Positions 19,252 to 27,352 of a stretch of 64,000 nt of DNA are shown here, piece by piece. The notes under the pieces are model-generated. The model did not search any database. It was not told where the DNA came from and saw only the letters and a program-made list of their open reading frames with translations. The stretch is from positions 156,228 to 220,227 of the forward strand of contig JADIYN010000006.1 in the NCBI GenBank assembly GCA_016705335.1. The letters are read 5' to 3'. Within the stretch, counting starts at the first letter, position 1; every line of letters begins with the position of its first letter. Origin of the DNA: Draconibacterium sp. Its GTDB lineage: Bacteria > Bacteroidota > Bacteroidia > Bacteroidales > Prolixibacteraceae. The translations under genes were made by a program, and so were the position numbers.

Positions 19252-20404
19252 ATGTCAAATCCATTCGAAGTAAAAGTGAACGATTTTATGGCAAAACTGA
19301 TTGCCAGAAATCCAAATGAACTTGAGTTCCACCAGGCAGTTCAGGAAGTTGTAGAATCAGTAATGCCGTTTATCGAACAGAACCCGCATTACAAACAAGC
19401 CAAAATTCTCGAAAGAGTTTCTGAGCCTGAAAGAATTATCATGTTCCGCGTTCCGTGGCAGGACGACAAGGGCGAAATCCATATCAACAAAGGATACCGT
19501 ATTGAAATGAGCAGTGTTATTGGCCCGTACAAAGGCGGTTTGCGTTTTCACCCTACTGTAAATCTTGGCGTATTAAAATTCCTTGCATTCGAACAGGTTT
19601 TCAAAAACAGCCTCACAACTTTACCGATGGGCGGTGGCAAAGGTGGTTCCGATTTCGATCCGAAAGGAAAATCGAACAACGAAGTCATGCGTTTTTGCCA
19701 GAGTTTTATGACCGAATTACAACGGCATATTGGTCCGAATACTGATGTTCCTGCAGGAGATATTGGCGTTGGTGGCCGCGAAATTGGGTATATGTTTGGC
19801 CAGTACAAAAGATTGCGAAACGAATTTACCGGCGTTCTAACAGGGAAAGGTATTGAGCATTTATGATGCCGATGGTATCGACGACGAAAAACTGGCTTTT
19901 GTACTCGACTTGAAAAACGTGAAACGTAGCCGCATTCAGGACTATTGCGAAACCTATAAAAATGCAAAATACTACGAAGGACAGCGTCCGTGGGGCGTAA
20001 AATGCGACATAGCACTGCCATGTGCAACTCAGAACGAAATAAATGAACATGATGCACGCACACTTGTTGAAAACGGATGCTTCCTTGTAGCCGAAGGTGC
20101 CAATATGCCATCAACGCCTGAAGCTGTTGAAGTTTTCCTGAAGGCAAAAATTCTTTACGCTCCCGGAAAAGCTTCAAATGCCGGTGGTGTAGCAACCTCC
20201 GGTCTTGAAATGACACAAAACTCAATGCGTTTGCCATGGACCCGCGAAGAAGTAGATGCACGACTGCATCAGATTATGTGTGATATTCACAGCACCTGCG
20301 TAAAATATGGCGATGAAGGCGACTACATAAATTACGTAAAAGGCGCAAACATTGGCGGTTTTATAAAAGTTGCCTATGCAATGATTGCACAAGGTTTGGT
20401 ATAA
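19252..20404 (+). CDS. gdhA: Glutamate dehydrogenase (NADP-type) with an internal deletion
   Basis: Hexameric glutamate dehydrogenase interconverting glutamate and 2-oxoglutarate plus ammonia. The start is MSNPFEVKVNDFM at 19252. The N-terminal domain is complete, with YRIEMSSVIGPYKGGLRFHP, LPMGGGKGGSDFDPKGKS (catalytic Lys region), DVPAGDIGVGGREIGYM and FTGVLTGKG. At about 19850 the sequence jumps from TGKG straight to SIYDADGIDDEKLAF in another frame. About 65 residues normally found here are missing, including LIRPEATGYG and the GSGNVAQ dinucleotide-binding loop. The remainder (DIALPCATQNEI, GANMPSTPEA, GKASNAGGVATSGLEM) is normal to the stop. As written, the product of about 382 aa could not bind cofactor. 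Either a real deletion or an assembly loss is possible. Confidence 0.88.
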
Positions 20405-20431
20405 TTTCAATTTTGATTTCGATATTTACAA

Positions 20432-20468
20432 AAGCCCTTTCCGGTTCATTCCGGGCGGGGTTTTTTTG
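20432..20468 (+). terminator. Probable terminator after gdhA
   Basis: GC-rich imperfect hairpin (CCC..CCGG/CCGG..GGGG) followed by seven T's, about 30 bases after the gdhA stop. Confidence 0.55.
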
Positions 20469-20559
20469 TAAATTTCTGATAAAGGATAAATCAAATAACT
20501 TCGCTTGATACAATCAGATTCATTTCGGTAGCATCGGGATTCAACTTCTAAATGGACTA

Positions 20560-20689
20560 CATCAAAAAAAGAGCTAAAATTTTTTGTTTAACTCTTTTAT
20601 TTGTCGGCCTGCAGTCCCGATAACTATCGGGAGAACCCTGGGCCCTCCCGATAGAATCGGGATGCTTTACCTCTCGATAGCTATCGGGA
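20560..20689. repeat. Partial duplicate of the tRNA-Lys 3' region carrying three palindromic elements
   Basis: TCGGCCTGCAG (20604-20614) and GAACCCTGG (about 20633-20641) match the T arm and acceptor end of the tRNA at 20745-20817. About 40 bases of T/A-rich 3' flank are also duplicated. Between the two matches sits the palindrome TCCCGATAACTATCGGGA (20615-20632). Two relatives follow at 20646-20662 and 20672-20689. It is a tRNA fragment broken by a palindromic element, not a functional tRNA. Confidence 0.65.
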
Positions 20690-20744
20690 TGAAGTACATA
20701 AAAAAAGATTAAACTGTTTTTCAACTGTTTAACCTTTTTAAAAG

Positions 20745-20817
<73 letters not shown>

Positions 20818-20891
20818 AATTGGCTGCAAAAATAGTTAATTATTCTATGTTTGAAATTTTTAAAGACAAAAGTTAGCATTTGGATTAAGCT

Positions 20892-22394
20892 TTATAGTTT
20901 CAATTTCACTGCTTTGCTAACCTCGCTTTCATTGTTCAATCTGTCAAGAACGGAAATCCTGATTTCGTATTTTTTCTTTTTGTCGTTTATTGGGGTAAAT
21001 TTTAGCTGGTCAACCTTTACAACTCCCCAGAAACAGTTTGCATCTTCCTTGTTGAACTCAGTACCCACTTCATTGCCATATATCACAAAAAGGTTAGGTT
21101 TATCCATTATTCTATCAGCTTTCTCAGTTTTCCACTTCACTTTTTTACCCCATTTCCCAATTCTTTTTACGGGTTGAGGATCCATATTATCAATCCATTT
21201 CATGGGTGGAACAATAGCCGGTTTTCGATATAAACTATTTAGCAAACTATCCTGCAAACCCATTAAATCGCGGTTAAAATGTTTTGCACTGTAAAATGCC
21301 GATCCTTCAAGTTCAGGAATATTTCTAACCATTCTGATTTGCGATGAAATTTCTCCGGGCTTTGTCCAGGCTGCGGTTTCCGATTGTGCATCAACTTTGT
21401 AAAGTGCATGGCCAATGTACATTCCACGGTTGTATGTATGGCTTTTCCACCAGTTGGCCAGCATTTTAAAATCAGCTTGAGGGTGACCAATCTGCCAGTA
21501 AATCTGTGGAAGTAAATAATCTATCCAACCATTCTTTTGCCATTTTATAACGTCGGCATATAAATGGTCGTAATTCGTAGAACCGGCTTTGGTATCGGAA
21601 CCACGAGGATCATCAGTTTTGTTTCTCCAAACGCCGAATGGACTAATTCCAAATTTCACCCAGGGTTTTGTGGCTTTTACTGTGTCATTGAGCATTTTTA
21701 TAATGATATCAACGTTTTCACGCCGCCAGTCAGCTTTATCTTCCTTTCGAAAACCCCGGTTGTAATTTGAAAAAGAAACTGTATCAGGATAAGCTTCGGC
21801 AAGCGGATACGGATAAAAATAGTCATCGAAATGAATGGCATCAACATCATAACGCGAAACAATATCTTTTACAACTTTACCAACAAATTCGCGGGTTTGC
21901 GGAAGTCCGGGATCAAAATAAAGCAGGTTCCCATATTTTAAAATCCAGTCGGGGTGTTCAAATGCAATATGATTTCCACCCAAAGGTTCTTTAATATTTT
22001 GTGAAACACGGAACGGATTGAGCCAGGCATGAAATTCCATTCCACGTTTGTGGCTTTCTTCAATCCAAAACTGAAGTGGATCATAAAACGGATCGGGCGC
22101 TTGTCCCGGTGTTCCGGTTAAATAGCGCGACCAGGGTTCCAGATCGGAGGGGTAAAAGGCATCACCGGCAGGTCGCACCTGGAAAATGACTGCATTCATA
22201 TTTAACTGTTTGCATTCATCTAAAATATTTACGGCTTCCTGTTGTTGCTGTTCAGAACTTAAGCCCGGTTTCGAAGGCCAGTCAATATTATTTACAGTGG
22301 CCACCCAAACAGCTCTGAATTCGTATTTTGGCTGGGCAAATAAAGAAACATGCAGGATGCATAAAAGCGAAACCAATAAAATATTCTTTTTCAT
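20892..22394 (-). CDS. GHL10-type (DUF187/YngK-like) secreted glycoside hydrolase
   Basis: 500 aa with a signal peptide (MKKNILLVSLLCILHVSLFAQ). Family hallmarks are the opening FRAVWVATVNNIDWPSKPG, MNAVIFQVRPAGDAFYPSDLEPWSRYLTG, EFHAWLNPFRVS, VDAIHFDDYFYPYP (acidic residues in the barrel) and WIDYLLPQIYWQIGH. Related proteins act on peptidoglycan glycans (for example E. coli DigH), which is the likely role here but is inferred. A C-terminal Ig-like tail of about 90 residues ends SEVSKAVKLKL. A CAAAAGTA box (22424-22431), the complement of TACTTTTG, sits 30 bases upstream of the start. Confidence 0.88.
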   Translation of the reverse strand: MKKNILLVSLLCILHVSLFAQPKYEFRAVWVATVNNIDWPSKPGLSSEQQQQEAVNILDECKQLNMNAVIFQVRPAGDAFYPSDLEPWSRYLTGTPGQAPDPFYDPLQFWIEESHKRGMEFHAWLNPFRVSQNIKEPLGGNHIAFEHPDWILKYGNLLYFDPGLPQTREFVGKVVKDIVSRYDVDAIHFDDYFYPYPLAEAYPDTVSFSNYNRGFRKEDKADWRRENVDIIIKMLNDTVKATKPWVKFGISPFGVWRNKTDDPRGSDTKAGSTNYDHLYADVIKWQKNGWIDYLLPQIYWQIGHPQADFKMLANWWKSHTYNRGMYIGHALYKVDAQSETAAWTKPGEISSQIRMVRNIPELEGSAFYSAKHFNRDLMGLQDSLLNSLYRKPAIVPPMKWIDNMDPQPVKRIGKWGKKVKWKTEKADRIMDKPNLFVIYGNEVGTEFNKEDANCFWGVVKVDQLKFTPINDKKKKYEIRISVLDRLNNESEVSKAVKLKL

Positions 22395-22483
22395 ATTTAA
22401 AACCAGGTGAAAGATTGAGTGGGCAAAAGTAATTAATCCGTGTTTATGAAAAAGTGAGATTGATTATAATCGGAACTTATTTT

Positions 22484-22491
22484 TAACTTTG
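22484..22491 (+). promoter_or_regulatory. Putative -7 box (TAACTTTG) for the toxin/antitoxin pair
   Basis: TAACTTTG fits TAnnTTTG and lies 18 bases before the antitoxin ATG. Confidence 0.4.
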
Positions 22492-22508
22492 GGTAAACAA
22501 TTATAATC

Positions 22509-22757
22509 ATGAACGATACAGAAATTAAAGCAAAACTATTTCAACAAATAGACAAACTTAAGAATGAACGTTTAATTGAATTATATGGCGTTGTAAGTAA
22601 TTTTATTAATAGTTCAGACAATTCTGAAGAATGGGACAAATTAACTTCAGCACAAAAAACAGGTATTGAATATGGTTTAGCAGAGCTTGAAAACGGAAAA
22701 TGGGAAGAACACAACGTTGTATTGGAAGAGTTGAGAAAAAAATATGGTATCTCATAG
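22509..22757 (+). CDS. Addiction-module antitoxin-like protein
   Basis: 82 aa, acidic and helical, with SAQKTGIEYGLAELENGKWEEHNVVLEELRKKYG. This is the pattern of small antitoxin components (TIGR02574-like/ParD-like) in which a C-terminal helix wraps the toxin. The stop overlaps the toxin start by 14 bases, so the two are translationally coupled. The antitoxin comes first, as usual. The exact antitoxin family is inferred mainly from context. Confidence 0.7.
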   Translation: MNDTEIKAKLFQQIDKLKNERLIELYGVVSNFINSSDNSEEWDKLTSAQKTGIEYGLAELENGKWEEHNVVLEELRKKYGIS

Positions 22758-23061
22758 TCGTGTAAAATGGTCATCATCTGCCAGGGCTGACATTGGAAAT
22801 ATTTCGGATTATTTAATGAATGAATGGGGGAAGAGCGTACTGACAAAATTTCTCTTGAAATTGGATCGAATAATTTATCAGATTATAATAAACCCTAAAC
22901 AATACCCTGAAATTAATACAAGATTGAAAATCAGAAAATATGTAGTTACCAAACAAAATATTTTATTCTATAAAATAAAGGGAGAAACCATTGAAATTGT
23001 GAGACTTTATGACACACGGCAAGATCCAAACAAATTAGAAATACTTATCATAACAGATTGA
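22744..23061 (+). CDS. RelE/ParE-superfamily toxin
   Basis: 105 aa. VKWSSSARADIGNISDYLMNEWG at the N-terminus, the central INPKQYPEI, and the C-terminal ILFYKIKGETIEIVRLYDTRQDPNKL are the standard ParE fold elements. ParE toxins act on DNA gyrase and RelE toxins cleave mRNA at the ribosome. The xxRQDP ending and the lack of clear RelE catalytic residues favour ParE. It is coupled to the upstream antitoxin gene. Confidence 0.82.
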   Translation: MVSHSRVKWSSSARADIGNISDYLMNEWGKSVLTKFLLKLDRIIYQIIINPKQYPEINTRLKIRKYVVTKQNILFYKIKGETIEIVRLYDTRQDPNKLEILIITD

Positions 23062-23099
23062 TTTTATTGATTTCGAACAAAAACCCTTACTTTCTTTCC

Positions 23100-23107
23100 T
23101 ATTTTTG
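23100..23107 (+). promoter_or_regulatory. Putative -7 box (TATTTTTG) abutting the kinase start
   Basis: TATTTTTG ends only four bases before ATG 23112, so a transcript from it would be leaderless or nearly so. Confidence 0.35.
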
Positions 23108-23111
23108 CCAT

Positions 23112-23855
23112 ATGATTCTAATTGCAGATAGCGGCTCAACAAAAACCAGTTGGTGTTTAACCAATGGTGATGATTTTACTGAATATCATTCGACGGGCGG
23201 ACTTAACCCGTTTCTCAGAAGTTCAGATGAAATTGCTGATGAACTTAGGTTAAAGCTTTTACCAAAAACAGGCATTAATATCCACAAAATATTTTTTTAC
23301 GGTGCAGGAGTTATTAACCCTGAAAAAGGTGGTATTGTAAAAAATGCGTTGCTTGAATTATATCCAAAAGCAAGTATAGAAGTGGAAAGTGATTTGCTTG
23401 CAGCCGCACGATCTACTTTGGTCAGAGAAAAAGGAATTGCCTGTATTTTGGGAACAGGCTCAAATTCATGTTTTTATAACGGAATTGAAATTGTTGAACA
23501 TATTCCGCCGCTCGGTTTTATTTTGGGTGACGAAGGCAGCGGCGCTGTTTTAGGACGTAAAATAGTGGGCGATTTTCTGAAAGGTGTTATGCCTGAACAT
23601 ATTTCAGAAGAATTTAAAAACCGGTTTCAGATTACGTATGCAGGTTTTATGGAAGGAGTTTATAATCAGGAATTTATAAACCGCAATATTTTATTGTATT
23701 CTGATTTTCGTGAACAACCTTTGAGTTTTGTTGGTTCGGTTGCCTTTTATTTTCAGGATCAATTAAAAAATGTGCTGAATAAAAACCAACTTCAACTTAA
23801 AACTGTTTTAAAAGAGCCTTTAAACGGTTTATTAAAATTTCACACTGAAAAATAG
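23112..23855 (+). CDS. BadF/BcrA-type ATPase, N-acetylglucosamine kinase-like
   Basis: 247 aa from ATG 23112 (MILIADSGSTKTSWCL). The first phosphate-binding loop DSGSTKT, the second motif ACILGTGSNSC, and GFILGDEGSGAVLGRKIVGDFLKG are the ASKHA/BadF signatures seen in N-acetylglucosamine and N-acetylmuramic acid kinases. The murQ gene starts six bases downstream. The pair suggests recovery of cell-wall amino sugars: phosphorylation of the sugar, then removal of the lactyl ether by MurQ. Substrate choice between GlcNAc and MurNAc is inferred. The gene is intact. Confidence 0.85.
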   Translation: MILIADSGSTKTSWCLTNGDDFTEYHSTGGLNPFLRSSDEIADELRLKLLPKTGINIHKIFFYGAGVINPEKGGIVKNALLELYPKASIEVESDLLAAARSTLVREKGIACILGTGSNSCFYNGIEIVEHIPPLGFILGDEGSGAVLGRKIVGDFLKGVMPEHISEEFKNRFQITYAGFMEGVYNQEFINRNILLYSDFREQPLSFVGSVAFYFQDQLKNVLNKNQLQLKTVLKEPLNGLLKFHTEK

Positions 23856-23860
23856 CAAAA

Positions 23861-24672
23861 ATGAGTATTACAGAGTCGAGTTCCAATTATAGCAATCTTG
23901 AAAAAATGAGCGTGCGGGAATTGCTTGAGGGAATTCACAACGAAGATAAAAAAGTGCTTCCTGCCATTGAAAAGTAATTCCGCAAATTGAAAAGTTGGTT
24001 TCTGAAATTGTGCCGCGTGTAAAAAAAGGCGGGCGGTTGTTTTATATAGGCGCCGGTACAAGCGGACGGCTGGGAATATTGGATGCTTCGGAAATTCCGC
24101 CAACTTATGGAGTTGATTATGGTTTGGTTATCGGTTTAATTGCAGGTGGCGACCAGGCAATCAGAAAAGCAGTTGAAAGCGCCGAAGATGATGAAATACT
24201 ATCATGGGAAATTTTAAAAGAACACAAAATCAATGAAACCGATACAGTGGTTGGGATTGCAGCTTCGGGCAGGACACCGTATGTAATTGGGGCAGTAAAA
24301 AATGCTCGCGAAAATGGGATTTTAACAGCATGCATTACAAGCAATCCAAACACAGAACTTGCCCAAAACGTTGATATAGCTATTGAAGCAATTGTAGGGC
24401 CGGAGTTTGTTACGGGCAGCACCCGTATGAAATCGGGCACCGCACAAAAACTAATACTGAACATGATTACCACAACTTTAATGATTCAACTGGGACGTGT
24501 AAAAGGAAATAAAATGGTAAACATGCAACTTACCAACAAGAAACTTATCATTCGTGGAACTGCAATGATAATGGACGAGTTGGGTTATTCTGAAGAAAAA
24601 GCAAAGCGCTTATTGTTACTGCATGGTTCAGTTCAAAAAGTTTTGGATGAGGCAAAAGAGATTAACAATTAG
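23861..24672 (+). CDS. murQ: N-acetylmuramic acid 6-phosphate etherase (frameshifted)
   Basis: Cleaves the lactyl ether of MurNAc-6-phosphate to give GlcNAc-6-phosphate and D-lactate during peptidoglycan recycling. The start is MSITESSSNYSNLEKMSVRELL. The SIS-domain core is present: GRLFYIGAGTSGRLGILDASEIPPTYG (with a catalytic Glu), GIAASGRTPYVIGAVKNAR, EAIVGPEFVTGSTRMKSGTAQK and LTNKKLIIRGTAMIM. A single base is lost at about 23975. Inserting G gives AIEKVIPQIEKLVSEIVPRVKKGG and joins the two parts into about 270 aa, the usual length. Confidence 0.92.
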
Positions 24673-24714
24673 GCTAAACTTTTTACAAAATTGATGATGA
24701 TCAGTAAAAAATAA

Positions 24715-24722
24715 TATCTTTG
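24715..24722 (+). promoter_or_regulatory. Putative -7 box (TATCTTTG) in the murQ downstream region
   Basis: TATCTTTG with no ORF behind it. A terminator follows 140 bases later, outlining a possible non-coding transcript. Confidence 0.4.
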
Positions 24723-24728
24723 CAGCAG

Positions 24729-24892
24729 AAAATTGTTTGAAACATTTGGTGAAAAGCAAATCAAATTTGCATCATTGAATTATAAAAATATTTAAGACAA
24801 ATCATTGGACTTACCGTTCTGGTAAGTTTTTGGTTTATTAGGTTTAGTTGGTTTAGGTTAAAAAGGCTGTCGTTGGGCAGCCTTTTGTTTTT
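24729..24892 (+). ncRNA. Candidate structured small RNA (about 165 nt)
   Basis: It is bounded by a -7 box at 24715-24722 and a Rho-independent terminator at its end. Three hairpins are visible: GCAAAT-CAA-ATTTGC (about 24756-24770), ACTTACC-GTTCT-GGTAAGT followed by T's (about 24809-24829), and AAAAGGCTG/CAGCCTTTT (24861-24886) followed by GTTTTT. No start codon with a reasonable ORF lies inside. I cannot assign it to an RNA family. It could also be only a terminator region for murQ. Confidence 0.4.
24860..24892 (+). terminator. Rho-independent terminator
   Basis: AAAAGGCTG / CAGCCTTTT with an eight-base loop, then GTTTTTT. Confidence 0.8.
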
Positions 24893-24912
24893 ACAATAAT
24901 ACAGTTAACAAT

Positions 24913-24946
24913 AAAAAAATCCGACCTCTTTTACCAGATCGGATTA
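24913..24946 (-). terminator. Terminator for the Gfo/Idh gene
   Basis: On the minus strand, AATCCGATCT...AGGTCGGATT is followed by a T run, 37 bases beyond the stop at 24983. Confidence 0.75.
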
Positions 24947-24982
24947 TTAGTATATTTCTCTTCTAAAAATTACATTTCAAAA

Positions 24983-26355
24983 TCAAACTTCATCAGGTAC
25001 GAAATACGGTTTGCGGTAGTTCCTTGTAAGTAACATATCGGCTTCGGGGTCGTTGGCAAATTTCTCGTAAGCGCCCACAAAACTTAGTTCGCGTTTCAAC
25101 CTGTACGAAATATTGGCGAGTGCCGGCAAGGCTGCTGAGTAAAACCCTTCATTTATGTCGCAATGCAAATCATAATCGTTCCCTGAACGAATTGCATCAA
25201 TAAAGTTTGCATAATGTTCGGTGCCACCCGGCGCTGCGCGGAAAGTAGGATCTTTTGGTGTTTCTGAACTTTCTCTTGATGAACTTGCAAACGGAATATT
25301 TTCGCGCTGTCTGAATGCCTGCCACGAACTACCGTTGATTTCAAGATAACCATCAGTACCATAAAAAGTGTTTCCTATTTTAATTCCGAGACCTGCTTCG
25401 GCATTGGTAAATCTTCCACGGGTTTCAAATTCAAGTATTTTTCCATCGGCATAGTTAAAAACCGAGGTTTGTGTATTTGGTGTTTCCTGCGAGCACTCTT
25501 TTGGGTTGATCCCAAAAATTCCACCTGTTGAATAAACTGAAACCGGGTGTTCTTTTTTGTTGAGTCCCCAGCGGGCAATATCAAACTGGTGTGGTCCCTG
25601 GTTTGCTGTGTCGCCGCCACCAGTAGCCCAGTGCCAGTGCCAGTTGTAGTGTCCGCGTTTCTCGTTGTAGGGTTGCCAGGTTGCCGGGCCGAGCCACATA
25701 TCGTAATGCAAAGTTTCAGGCGGCATACCATCAGGTGAAATGCCAAACGAATCACGCGGTTTGTAGCACATTCCCTTTGCCATATACACCTCGCCAATCC
25801 CTCCGAAGTGAAGGAATTCAATGGCCTCAACAACATTTGCAATAGAGCGGTTTTGTGTGCCAACCTGCACCCTGACATTGTATTTCCGGGCGGCTTCAAC
25901 CATTTTCCGGCCTTCAAAAACATTGTGGCAGGCAGGTTTTTCAACATATACATGTTTTCCGGCCTGGGCAGCCCAAATTGTTGCAAGTGCATGCCAGTGA
26001 TTTGGCGTTGCAATTGAAACTGCATGGATTTCCTTGTCATCAAAAACTCTGCGCATATCCCACTCTGTCAATGGTTTTGTGCCAATTGAATCAAGAACTG
26101 CTTTTGCCCTTTCGGAATAAAGTTCTTCATCGACATCGCAAATGGTTTTCAAAAAACATTTCGGTTATCCTTCAACGCACACCAGTTTCCAATGTGTGAA
26201 TTACCCTGGCCGCGAATTCCGATTACAGCAATATTTATCCGTTCATTTGCTCCAATTACCGAAGCATACGATTTTGCGCTGAAACCCATTCCCCCAATTG
26301 CAATTCCTGCTGATCCAATCAGGCTTTTCTTAATAAAATCTCTTCTTTCAGTCAT
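24983..26355 (-). CDS. Tat-exported Gfo/Idh/MocA-family oxidoreductase (frameshifted)
   Basis: NAD(P)-dependent sugar or cyclitol oxidoreductase of the periplasmic kind common in Bacteroidota. The N-terminus MTERRDFIKKSLIGSAGIAIGG is a twin-arginine signal. The Rossmann start reads NIAVIGIRGQGNSHIG, and the EKP motif is in GKHVYVEKPACHN. The C-terminal domain has HWHWATGGGDTANQGPHQFDIARWGL. The frame breaks at about 26155: one T missing from a T run (minus strand) restores NRNVFLKTICDVDEELY and gives about 457 aa. The substrate is not predictable. Confidence 0.88.
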
Positions 26356-26445
26356 TTTTTATCGATTTTAGTGGTTTAGATTTTTTGCAAGCAATTTACC
26401 AATTTGATTTGAAAGAGCGCAAAAATTTAATTTATTGTTTTTTTC

Positions 26446-26453
26446 TATTTTTG
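26446..26453 (+). promoter_or_regulatory. Putative -7 box (TATTTTTG) for plsC
   Basis: Fits TAnnTTTG and lies 22 bases before the chosen ATG, which supports that start over the upstream one. Confidence 0.4.
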
Positions 26454-26474
26454 CCAACTGAAAAATTCAGCAAA

Positions 26475-27215
26475 ATGAAGAAAATAATTTCCTATATAAT
26501 CACACCTTTTTATCTGCTTATTTTTGCTTTACTATTGGTTATTTTTCATCCAATTCAGTTATTTACCAACTGGATTTGGGGTTACCCTGTTCGTAAAAAA
26601 GTTGTGGACGTGCTGAATTTTGGATTGCTTTATTCACTTTGGATTTTGGGTACACGAATTACATTCAAAGGTTTTGAAAAAATCCCCCAAAACCGTCCAT
26701 TGATAATAGTGGCAAACCATCAAACTTTACTCGATATTGTTGCAATTGTTGTTGGTTTCAGAAAAAACCACCCGAAATTTATTTCGAAGATTGAATTGGG
26801 AAAAGGGATTCCGAGTGTTTCGTACAACCTGCGCCACGGCGGTTCGGTGCTTATTGATCGAAAAAACAAATCGCAATCGGTAAAGGACATTTTGATGCTT
26901 GGAAAACACATTGAAAAAGAAACTTACGCTGCCTGTATTTTTCCTGAAGGAACGCGCACAAAAGATGGTTCGGTAAAAACTTTTCAGCCCGCAGGAATTG
27001 CTTCGCTTATACGCACAGCACCATCGGCAGTTATTGTGCCACTTGCAATCGATGGAAATTATGAAATAATGAAAAAAGGCTACTACCCGATGCAACTTGG
27101 CAGCCACCTGAAATTTACGGTTCTCGACCCAATCGAACCCAAAGGATTGAATATTGATGAACTGACTCTGCAAATTGAGAACATGATTAAGAGGGAGTTG
27201 GGGCAGGGAGTTTAG
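26475..27215 (+). CDS. plsC: 1-acyl-sn-glycerol-3-phosphate acyltransferase
   Basis: Adds the second acyl chain to lysophosphatidic acid in phospholipid synthesis. 246 aa from ATG 26475, with an N-terminal membrane segment (IISYIITPFYLLIFALLLVIFH). Acyltransferase motif I is NHQTLLD (HX4D). A GSVLIDR region follows, then motif III IFPEGTRTKDGSVKTFQPAGIASLI and motif IV VIVPLAIDGNY. The gene is intact, monocistronic, and followed by a clear terminator. Confidence 0.9.
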   Translation: MKKIISYIITPFYLLIFALLLVIFHPIQLFTNWIWGYPVRKKVVDVLNFGLLYSLWILGTRITFKGFEKIPQNRPLIIVANHQTLLDIVAIVVGFRKNHPKFISKIELGKGIPSVSYNLRHGGSVLIDRKNKSQSVKDILMLGKHIEKETYAACIFPEGTRTKDGSVKTFQPAGIASLIRTAPSAVIVPLAIDGNYEIMKKGYYPMQLGSHLKFTVLDPIEPKGLNIDELTLQIENMIKRELGQGV

Positions 27216-27262
27216 CTTTTTAGGATATCTTTTTAGGTATGGAAATCGCAAACCCTACAAAA

Positions 27263-27294
27263 AAATCCGGCCTCTTTCGAAACCGGATTTTTTT
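27263..27294 (+). terminator. Rho-independent terminator after plsC
   Basis: AAATCCGG / CCGGATTT with a loop of about 12 bases, then TTTTTT. Confidence 0.8.
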
Positions 27295-27352
27295 GTGGGT
27301 GCAGAAGTTTCTGAACTTCCGCTATTTGAAGCGATTCGGAAATCGCTTCACC

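Noticed and set aside
19548..20261. 237-aa minus-strand ORF over gdhA
   Set aside because: Antisense shadow. The sense strand is clearly glutamate dehydrogenase on both sides of the deletion.
25375..26043. 222-aa minus-strand ORF overlapping the Gfo/Idh gene
   Set aside because: A +1 shadow of the oxidoreductase. The real frame carries the EKP and C-terminal domain motifs.
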